Assembly (NCBI GenBank): GCA_001612575.1
Contig: LJRV01000508.1
Coordinates: 1-42,055 of the forward strand
Origin: Streptobacillus notomytis
GTDB taxonomy: Bacteria > Fusobacteriota > Fusobacteriia > Fusobacteriales > Leptotrichiaceae
Direction of reading: 5' to 3'
DNA: 42,055 bases
Within the stretch, counting starts at the first letter, position 1, and each line of letters starts with the position of its first letter. The translations under genes and the position numbers were made by a program. The notes under the pieces were generated by a model that was given only the letters and a program-made list of their open reading frames with translations, was not told the DNA's origin and searched no databases. Below, one piece after another: positions 32,852-40,365 of this stretch.

Positions 32852-35800
32852 CTACTTATTTTTTTGCATTAATATTTCTAATTCATTAATTCTATTTTCT
32901 AAAGTTTTATTATTTTCTTCAAGAACTTTAACTTTTTCTTCAAGAACTTTGAATTCTTTATCTAATTCATAAACTTTTTCATCAAGTAGATTAATGTTTC
33001 CATTTCTTTGTAATTTTAACATCTCTTTATTTCTATTTCCTACACTCTCAAATTGATATCCAAGTCCTGCACCTAGTGATATATGTCCTCTAGTATTTAA
33101 TGATCCACTTGCTCTATATACTAAATTAGCTCTATCATTCATTCCTGATAATCCTATTGCAAATGCATGTTCTCCATTGTAGTATCCATATGAACCTGAC
33201 AGGTTATGTCCAATACCACTCATCTGTGATAAATTGGCCATTGCTATTGCATTTGCTACTCCACTATTTGCTGCTATTCCTTTTTCTATATCTTTTTTCG
33301 CCTTATCTGTTAAATCTACCTTAACTTCATTTCCTTTAGCTTCTGTTTTTATATATCCTGAACCACTAATTTTAAAATTTAATCCTCCATCTTTATTTAA
33401 TGATTGTTTATCTGTTTCTCCACTATCTCCACCAAATGATATACTATTATTTCCTAATGCATTTATTGCTTTTGATACTTCTCCTGCATTTGCTACCTTT
33501 TTAGAATCTTCATCACTTAATTTTTCTACTTTACCTCCAGAACTTGATTTTAATTGTGTTGTAGATAAACTAATATCATAAATATTATGTCCTTCATTTG
33601 ATTTTTTAGATGTTAAAGTTACTGGACCTTTAGTCTTATTTGCTTCCTCTCCAGAATTTGCTGTTATATCTGTCTTTAGCGTCTTTGTTGCTTTGTCTAT
33701 CTTATCTGTTAAATCCTTTTTAGTACTTTCTATTTTTTCATCATTTTTTGTTATTTTTTCTTCTAACTCTTTCTTAGTTTCATCTATCTTTTTATCTACT
33801 TCTTTTTTATTATCCTCTATCTTTTTCTCTAATTCTTTCTTAGTCTCATCTATTTTATTTTCTATTTCTTTCTTATTTTTTTCTATTTCTTTCTTACTTT
33901 CATCTATTTTATTCTCTAATTCTTTTTTAGAAGTGTCTATTTTTTTCTCAACTTCATCTAATTGTTTCTTATTTACTGCATCAGTGTCATTTTTTCCATC
34001 ACCAATATTTTTTAAAACTTTACCCCCGTTATCTAATCCATCTTTAGTTATTTTTACTTTATCACTACCATTATTTATAGATATTTCATCTCCAGTAATC
34101 TTAACTTTACCTCCAGAAGTGCCATTAAATTCTGCACTAGTTAAATCTTTTAATGTTTTACTTAATGCATATGTAAAATCTTTTCCAGCTTGTGTAATAC
34201 TTAAATTATCTCCAGCTTTTAATGTTAGTAATTCATCTTTTAATAGTTTTGTTTTATTTTCTCCAGATGAAGTTCCTGTTCCTTCTTTTCCTGCCATTAC
34301 ATTAAATCCATATTCAGCTATTGATTTTGTTATTTTATCATCTAATGATTTTATTGCCTCATGAATTGTATCTTTATTTGTTCCACCTATATTTGTAAAA
34401 GTAAGCTCTCCATTTTCTGCTAAATTTGCATTTCCACCAAAAATACTCTTTGTTTTATTCGCAAATTTACCTAAAATATTATTAGTTGCAAATAGTTGTG
34501 ATCCATTAATTGCATCTGTTGAGTCTTTACTTACTTGCCCTGCTCCAACATACTGTAATTGTCTTTCCTTATTTTTAGATCCTATAGCCACTACATGAGA
34601 AACGTTTGGTGCTGCAAAGTTTCCATATTTTAAATTTTCTATTGTAACATTTAAAGATGCCGCAGGTGTTTTTGTTTCACTTTCTGATCCAATAGCTACA
34701 GATTCATCTACAGTAACTTTTGAATGTCTTCCTATTGCTATAGAGTCTGATTTTAAGGCTTCTGAACTTTGTCCTATTGCTATAGATTTTCCACCTTTTG
34801 CTTTTGCGTATAATCCTAAAGATATATCATTAGTATTTTCTGATACTGCATAGGCTCCTATAGATATTGAATGTTTTCCTTTTGCTTCACTATTATATCC
34901 AAATGCTATAGAATTTTCATCTGAAGATTTACTTTCTTTACCTATAGAAATAGCATTTTTAACTGCTTTTGCATTATCTCCTAAAGCTATTGCTCCATCA
35001 TCTTTTGCCTCAGTATTTGTTCCAATAGCTATACTATGTTCTTTTGAACTTTTTGAACTTTTACCTATAGCAATACCATTTATTGCATCTTCTTCCACTT
35101 TTGAACTAACTCCTATTGCAATAGAACCAGATGCTTTAGACATAGCATTTCCACCTATAGCTATAGCATTCATTGCTGCTGCTTCTGACCATAAACCAAT
35201 AGCTATACCGTAATCTTTTGTTGCCTTTGAATATGATCCTAATGCAATCGTTCTTTCTGCTGTTGTAACAGCTTGATGTCCTATTGATAAAGCATCTAAT
35301 TTTTCTGATCTACTTTCTTTTCCTATAGCTATTGCATGTGCTCCTTCTGATTTAGAATTCGTTCCCACAGCTATACTACTTTCTCCATTTGTCATAGCAG
35401 ATGTTCCAAATGTTATAGAATTACTTTTAAAACTTTGAGCACTTTTACCAATAGAAATAGAACTATCCTCTTTTGACTTAGCTTTTCTTCCTATTGCTAT
35501 AGCTGAGTTTTTTTCTGCAACACTTTCAGATCCTATAGATAATGAATCTGTTCCTTTTGATTCTGCATATCTACCAAGTGATATTGAATAATCATTTGAA
35601 GTCTTAGCACCATATCCTATAGAAATAGAGGCTTCTCCTTCAGAATTAGCATGCATTCCTACTGCTATTGTATGCTTTTTTAAACTCTTAGAATTATATC
35701 CTATTGCAATAGATGCCTCTTCTTTTGCATTAGCATTCATTCCAGCTGTTATAGAATATTTTCCTTCTGCTCCAGCTGCCTCTCCAATTTTACCTAAATT

Positions 35801-36853
35801 ACTACTTTTATCTCCACCATTGTGAGTGCCTGTATTAACATGAAAATATGTTTTTTTATCATCTTCTAGTTTTGTTGCCAAAGCTTTTAATTGAGCCACA
35901 TTTACTGCATCTGTATCTTCTTTTCCTGCTGCTAGTCCCGTTATTTGTCTTGTAACTGTACTTCCATTACCTATTGCTAATGCTGCATGAGTTGATTGCC
36001 ATGCATTTCCTGAAAGAGTTTTATCAGCACTTGGTACATATCCCATTACTCCTTTATCTACAGTTGTCTTTGATTCACTTCCTAAAGCTATTGCTCCCAT
36101 CATTGTTGATTCAGCTTTGTATCCAAAAGATAATGCATTTTCTCCAGAAGCTTGTGCTATATGACCTAAAGCTACTGAATTCTTTCCTGATGCATCTACT
36201 CTCTTTTTGGGATCTGTTTGATACAGTGCATTTCTTTCTCTTGCCGATGATCCTATCGCTATTGCATTTTCTCCACTTGATGTTGCATTTGTTCCTATAG
36301 CTATTGAACCTTTTTCTTTTGCTAATGATGTTACCCCTTGTGCTATAGATTCATTTCCTAATGCTGTTGCACTTCTTCCATATGCCTGTGAATAATACCC
36401 TTCAGCATAACTTCCTGCTCCTATTGCTATAGCTGATGCTTTTGTTGCCCTTGCTTGAAACCCTATACCTACAACAAATACTGCCCCTTTACTTGATGAA
36501 TGACTCCCTAAAGCTACTCCACCCTGTCCTGCATGAGAGAATGCTCCCAGGGCTACTCCTGTCCCTCTTTTTTTTGTAGTATCTAATGTATTCCCTGGTA
36601 CTTTATTATCCAATATTTTGGGTACACCTTTAGGATCATATTCTATTTTGGCTGAATTTCCACGAGTAAATCCATCTGTTCCATCTACTCCTTGTTGATT
36701 TTCTGTTGGATCTTTTTCATAATCCTCTGAATAAGATATATTACTTAAAAATCCACCTGTTATTAAAAAAGCAATAATAAGTCCTTTACTAATATTTATT
36801 TTCCTTTTAAGCCGTTTCTTCAATTCACCTTCTATTTTAAAATTTTTAATCAT
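32852..36853 (-). CDS. Large trimeric autotransporter adhesin, 1333 aa
   Basis: The largest complete adhesin in the window. The N-terminus is a long basic signal region (KIEGELKKRLKRKINISKG, then a hydrophobic core to about residue 47) that does not match the common ESPR consensus. A first YadA head (about 90-300) ends at a neck, TRQITGLAAGKEDTDAVNVAQLK. A second, longer head of 14-residue AIG repeats runs to about 740, followed by a second neck (SKDSTDAINGSQLF, near 770). The stalk contains 11-residue (hendecad) Lys/Glu repeats at about 975-1037. The YadA anchor (about 1194-1268) ends in GYQF and is followed by a 65-residue coiled coil. Its promoter holds a G9 run, so it is probably phase-variable. 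SD: GAAAGTGAT. Confidence 0.9.
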   Translation of the reverse strand: MIKNFKIEGELKKRLKRKINISKGLIIAFLITGGFLSNISYSEDYEKDPTENQQGVDGTDGFTRGNSAKIEYDPKGVPKILDNKVPGNTLDTTKKRGTGVALGAFSHAGQGGVALGSHSSSKGAVFVVGIGFQARATKASAIAIGAGSYAEGYYSQAYGRSATALGNESIAQGVTSLAKEKGSIAIGTNATSSGENAIAIGSSARERNALYQTDPKKRVDASGKNSVALGHIAQASGENALSFGYKAESTMMGAIALGSESKTTVDKGVMGYVPSADKTLSGNAWQSTHAALAIGNGSTVTRQITGLAAGKEDTDAVNVAQLKALATKLEDDKKTYFHVNTGTHNGGDKSSNLGKIGEAAGAEGKYSITAGMNANAKEEASIAIGYNSKSLKKHTIAVGMHANSEGEASISIGYGAKTSNDYSISLGRYAESKGTDSLSIGSESVAEKNSAIAIGRKAKSKEDSSISIGKSAQSFKSNSITFGTSAMTNGESSIAVGTNSKSEGAHAIAIGKESRSEKLDALSIGHQAVTTAERTIALGSYSKATKDYGIAIGLWSEAAAMNAIAIGGNAMSKASGSIAIGVSSKVEEDAINGIAIGKSSKSSKEHSIAIGTNTEAKDDGAIALGDNAKAVKNAISIGKESKSSDENSIAFGYNSEAKGKHSISIGAYAVSENTNDISLGLYAKAKGGKSIAIGQSSEALKSDSIAIGRHSKVTVDESVAIGSESETKTPAASLNVTIENLKYGNFAAPNVSHVVAIGSKNKERQLQYVGAGQVSKDSTDAINGSQLFATNNILGKFANKTKSIFGGNANLAENGELTFTNIGGTNKDTIHEAIKSLDDKITKSIAEYGFNVMAGKEGTGTSSGENKTKLLKDELLTLKAGDNLSITQAGKDFTYALSKTLKDLTSAEFNGTSGGKVKITGDEISINNGSDKVKITKDGLDNGGKVLKNIGDGKNDTDAVNKKQLDEVEKKIDTSKKELENKIDESKKEIEKNKKEIENKIDETKKELEKKIEDNKKEVDKKIDETKKELEEKITKNDEKIESTKKDLTDKIDKATKTLKTDITANSGEEANKTKGPVTLTSKKSNEGHNIYDISLSTTQLKSSSGGKVEKLSDEDSKKVANAGEVSKAINALGNNSISFGGDSGETDKQSLNKDGGLNFKISGSGYIKTEAKGNEVKVDLTDKAKKDIEKGIAANSGVANAIAMANLSQMSGIGHNLSGSYGYYNGEHAFAIGLSGMNDRANLVYRASGSLNTRGHISLGAGLGYQFESVGNRNKEMLKLQRNGNINLLDEKVYELDKEFKVLEEKVKVLEENNKTLENRINELEILMQKNK
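33743..33928 (-). repeat. Hendecad (33-bp unit) repeats coding for coiled-coil stalk
   Basis: Units such as KKELENKIDES, KKEIENKIDET, KKELEKKIEDN, KKEVDKKIDET and KKELEEKITKN follow each other in frame, with one 7-residue unit (KKEIEKN) after the first. The eleven-residue period at protein level corresponds to 33-bp DNA repeats. Confidence 0.8.
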
Positions 36854-36870
36854 ATCACTTTCTACCGTTT

Positions 36871-36888
36871 AAATTATTTTTTTCACAA
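36871..36888 (-). promoter_or_regulatory. Conserved 18-nt leader element
   Basis: TTGTGAAAAAAATAATTT on the minus strand is repeated without mismatch at 40148-40165, in both cases starting 12 nt after the -10 hexamer. A looser copy (TTGTTAAAAAAATA) is in the leader of the 595-aa adhesin near 32657-32670. It marks the early transcribed region of these adhesin genes and could be a binding site or an mRNA-stability element. Confidence 0.55.
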
Positions 36889-36900
36889 TTTATCTGTAAA

Positions 36901-36932
36901 AGTATACCCCCCCCCACACGATATTTTGTCAA
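36901..36932 (-). promoter_or_regulatory. Poly-G spacer promoter of the 1333-aa adhesin
   Basis: Perfect TTGACA (36927-36932) and TATACT (36901-36906) are separated by 20 nt. The 9 nt next to the -10 are all G on the minus strand (36907-36915). Loss of three G would give a 17-nt spacer. Confidence 0.8.
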
Positions 36933-37032
36933 TATATATTTTCTTTTAAAATATATATTAACTTTTGTATTTAAATATTTATCATACTTTGAAGCTATTA
37001 AAAAAATATAGAAATAGTTCTTAATATATTTC

Positions 37033-40000
37033 CTATTTTTTCATTAACTCTTTTACTAACTTTTCTAATTCAAGAATCCTAGTTTCTAAAATTTTATTAT
37101 TTTCCTTAAGAACTTTAACCTCATTATCACTTTCTGATACACTCTTAAATTGATATCCAAGTCCTGCACCTAAAGCTATATGTCCTTTAGTATTTAATGA
37201 TCCCCTTGCTCTATATACTAAATTACCTACATTATTCATTCCTGATAATCCTATTGCAAATGCATGTTCTCCGTTATAGTATCCATATGAACCTGACAGG
37301 TTATGTCCTCTTCCACTTATATGTGCTAAATTTGACATTGCTATCGCATTTGCGACTCCACTATTTGCTGCTATTCCTTTTGCTATGCTATCTTTAATCT
37401 TATCTGACAAGTCTATATTTACAACATTTCCACTTGCTTTTGTTGTAATATATTCTGACCCTTTAATATTAAATTTCATTCCACCAGATTTATTTAATGT
37501 TTGATTTTCTGTACTTCCACTATCCCCAACTAACGATAATGTATTATTGCCTAATTCATCTAATTGTTTTTTATTTACAGCATCTTTTTCTTCTACTCCG
37601 TCTAATACATTACTTATTCTTTTATTATTCATATCTAGTCCATTACTATCTAATTTTGCTCCATTAGTTATTCCTATACTATCAACTTTAAGATTCTTAT
37701 TTAAGCCTATATCTAACTTATTTCCTAATGCTTCTGTCCTTATATTTTCATCTCCCATTATTAATAGAGTACTTCCTAATTTTTGAATACTTGTTTCTCC
37801 AGAATCTCCTTTAAATTTTAGTCCTTTATTATCTATCGTATCTTTTGCATTTTTTCCTGCTTTTATATCTTCTTTTACTTTATCTGTTAAATCTATCTCT
37901 ACTTTATTTCCACTTGCCTTTGTTTCTATGTACTCACTATTTTCTTTTTTTACTATATCAAATTTAATTTCATTACTCTTTCCTTGATTTTGATTTCCTG
38001 TATTTATATTATTATTTGTAATATCCTTTCCTATCTTTTGTCCGTCTGTAATTGTATTATTATCCCCACCTAGTTTAATTTCAGTATTTTCTATTTTATT
38101 TACTCTTTTATCTATATTTTCTATTTTATCTCCTAATGATTTTATAGCATCATTAATGTTATTCTTTCCTGTATCTCCAATATTAGTTATTGTAAGTTTA
38201 CCATTTTGCATTATATTTGAACTTCCACCTAAAATAGTTTTATATGAATTAGCTAATTCTGATAAAACATTATTAGTTGCAAATAATTGTGAACCATTTA
38301 TAGCATCTGTTGATTCTTTACTTATTTGTCCTGCTGCTACATACTGTAATTGTCTTTCTCTATCCTTATACCCTATAGATAATACTGAAAAAGGTATTTT
38401 ACCTGCAAATTCCCCATATTTTATTCCATTTATTTCAACTTCTTTTGTTGCAACTGCTCTTGTTGTTTCACTTTCTGCTCCTAATGCTACTGATTTTTCT
38501 ACATTAGCCTTAGATAATTGTCCTAATGCTAGAGTATGAGTAGATGAAGAAGTTGAACTAAGTCCTAATGCTATAGAAGCAAAACCTGATGAATTTGCAT
38601 TTGATCCTAATGCTATTGATGTAATACCTGATGATTTAGCATCTACTCCTAAAGCCATTGATGTAATACCAAAAGCTTTAGAATCTATACCCATTGCTAT
38701 TGAATTAATTCCTGATGAAGCTGATGATTTACCAATAGCTATGCTATTAAGACCAGATGCTTTAGCTTTCATTCCTATCGCTATAGATCCATCTCCAGTT
38801 GCACCAGCAGCATCTCCTATTTTACCTAAATTATTATCTTTATCTCCCGTATCTTTGTTTGTTCCTGTATTTACATGGAAATATGTTTTATTTTCTTCTT
38901 CAAATTTCTTATGTAATGATTTTAATTGAGCTACATTTACTGCATCTGTATCTTCTTTTCCTGCTGCTAGTCCTGTTATTTGTCTTGTTATTCCATTTTC
39001 TACATCTCCAATTGAAACTTCTCCATATGTCGCTTCCCATGCATTTACAATTTTAGAATATTCAGTATATTTTTGATTAATTTCTGTGTTTTTATTTATA
39101 ATTTTATTATTTAAATCTGATAGCTTGTTTTTTTCATCTTCTGTTCTTGAGTTATAGTCTTTATCAATTATAACCTTGGCGTCTTTATTAAGAGCAGCTT
39201 TTTCTGTTTTTAATCTATTTATTTCTTCTTTTAAACTTGTATATTTAGTTTTATTATCTTCTGATAATTGATCTTCTAATCTAACTACCTTATTTGTAAA
39301 CATATCATAGCCAAGTCTATCACTTCTTTTCCTCGCTATAGAACTTGAACCAAGTGCTGTTGAGTAGTTTTCTTCTACCTTTGCCTTATTTCCTATTGCT
39401 GTTGAAAAACTTAAATTTTCAGATGTACTACTTTCATTACCTATAACTACATTACCATATGAATATATTCCATTTGAATCTGCCTTATATCCTATAGCAA
39501 CACTACGACCCCTTGAATGCGAGTTTTCTCCAAGTGCTACACTTTTACCATAACCTACTGCTTCTTTACCTATACCTATAGAATCTGAATTTGCTTCACT
39601 CTTATACCCTAAAGAAATTGCACCTATTCCATCTGTTTTAGTTTGAGTTCCTATGGCTATACCATATTTTGTTCCAGCATTTGCTTCATTTCCTATAGCT
39701 ATTGCATCAATTGCTGTAGCTTTAGCTTTTGTTCCTATAGCCACTGTATTTTCAACATCATTACTAAGATTTTGAGTTGATCCAGCATGTGCCTCATTTC
39801 CTATAGCTACTCCATTAGTACCTCTTGATACGGAACTAGATCCTATTGCTATAGCCTTTTTATCTTCTTCTGCTTTAGAATCTTTACCTATTTGTACACT
39901 AGATTTATCAGTAGTAAGAGTATTAATTCCAACAACCATTGATTTTTCTAATTTTAAATCTGAATTCCTCCCTAAATTTATATTAGACTTCAAATTATTT

Positions 40001-40068
40001 CCATTATCTCTAGTATAAGATAAAATAGAAATGAGAGCTAAAACTGTAATTAAATTCTTTTTCTTCAT
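37033..40068 (-). CDS. Trimeric autotransporter adhesin, 1011 aa
   Basis: Signal peptide MKKKNLITVLALISILSYT (cleavage near residue 19), then a YadA head (about 60-250). An inserted charged coiled-coil segment follows (about 256-340; LEDQLSEDNKTKYTSLKEEI onwards). The first neck TRQITGLAAGKEDTDAVNVAQLK is near 361, a second head (about 410-540) comes next, and a neck with SKESTDAINGSQLF near 580. A stalk with repeated IENxxxK and ETKASGNKVEIDL units leads to the YadA anchor (about 903-974), ending in GYQF. The tail after the barrel is 37 residues and lacks the RNGNINLLDEKVYEL block of its siblings. The promoter has a fixed 17-nt spacer. GGGAGA lies before the ATG. Confidence 0.9.
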   Translation of the reverse strand: MKKKNLITVLALISILSYTRDNGNNLKSNINLGRNSDLKLEKSMVVGINTLTTDKSSVQIGKDSKAEEDKKAIAIGSSSVSRGTNGVAIGNEAHAGSTQNLSNDVENTVAIGTKAKATAIDAIAIGNEANAGTKYGIAIGTQTKTDGIGAISLGYKSEANSDSIGIGKEAVGYGKSVALGENSHSRGRSVAIGYKADSNGIYSYGNVVIGNESSTSENLSFSTAIGNKAKVEENYSTALGSSSIARKRSDRLGYDMFTNKVVRLEDQLSEDNKTKYTSLKEEINRLKTEKAALNKDAKVIIDKDYNSRTEDEKNKLSDLNNKIINKNTEINQKYTEYSKIVNAWEATYGEVSIGDVENGITRQITGLAAGKEDTDAVNVAQLKSLHKKFEEENKTYFHVNTGTNKDTGDKDNNLGKIGDAAGATGDGSIAIGMKAKASGLNSIAIGKSSASSGINSIAMGIDSKAFGITSMALGVDAKSSGITSIALGSNANSSGFASIALGLSSTSSSTHTLALGQLSKANVEKSVALGAESETTRAVATKEVEINGIKYGEFAGKIPFSVLSIGYKDRERQLQYVAAGQISKESTDAINGSQLFATNNVLSELANSYKTILGGSSNIMQNGKLTITNIGDTGKNNINDAIKSLGDKIENIDKRVNKIENTEIKLGGDNNTITDGQKIGKDITNNNINTGNQNQGKSNEIKFDIVKKENSEYIETKASGNKVEIDLTDKVKEDIKAGKNAKDTIDNKGLKFKGDSGETSIQKLGSTLLIMGDENIRTEALGNKLDIGLNKNLKVDSIGITNGAKLDSNGLDMNNKRISNVLDGVEEKDAVNKKQLDELGNNTLSLVGDSGSTENQTLNKSGGMKFNIKGSEYITTKASGNVVNIDLSDKIKDSIAKGIAANSGVANAIAMSNLAHISGRGHNLSGSYGYYNGEHAFAIGLSGMNNVGNLVYRARGSLNTKGHIALGAGLGYQFKSVSESDNEVKVLKENNKILETRILELEKLVKELMKK

Positions 40069-40177
40069 TTTCTCCCTACACAGCTAAATATTAAACTATG
40101 TAATACACCTCCTTTTTATATTTACTAAAATATCCTTTATTAATTAGAAATTATTTTTTTCACAAGACATTCACAAA

Positions 40178-40206
40178 AGTATACCTTCATCTCTAAAATT
40201 AGTCAA
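40178..40206 (-). promoter_or_regulatory. Promoter of the 1011-aa adhesin, fixed 17-nt spacer
   Basis: TTGACT (40201-40206), 17-nt spacer and TATACT (40178-40183) on the minus strand. The -10 and the following leader match the promoter at 36901, but there is no G run. Confidence 0.7.
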
Positions 40207-40320
40207 TAGTTGTATAAAAGTATATTTATCTTCCTCCCTAATATTTATTGATAAAAAGTCAGTTTTGAATATCAAAAGTTTTTACAAAATATTTTTTTTG
40301 CAAATTAATTTAATGTATAA

Positions 40321-40360
40321 AAAAAAGAACCATCTCTAATTTAATTAGAAATAGTTCTTT
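40321..40360 (-). terminator. Terminator of the right-edge adhesin gene
   Basis: On the minus strand AAAGAAC (40354-40360) pairs with GTTCTTT (40324-40330), with an inner ATTAGA/TCTAAT stem. A T run follows towards 40318. Confidence 0.7.
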
Positions 40361-40365
40361 AATTC

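Noticed and set aside
33743-33928. CRISPR-like repeat array
   Set aside because: The ~33-bp periodicity is in-frame coding for 11-residue coiled-coil repeats, with no unique spacers.
32852-40068. Possible 14-residue head repeats as a DNA tandem repeat of non-coding origin
   Set aside because: They are the normal YadA-head repeat at protein level and diverged at DNA level.
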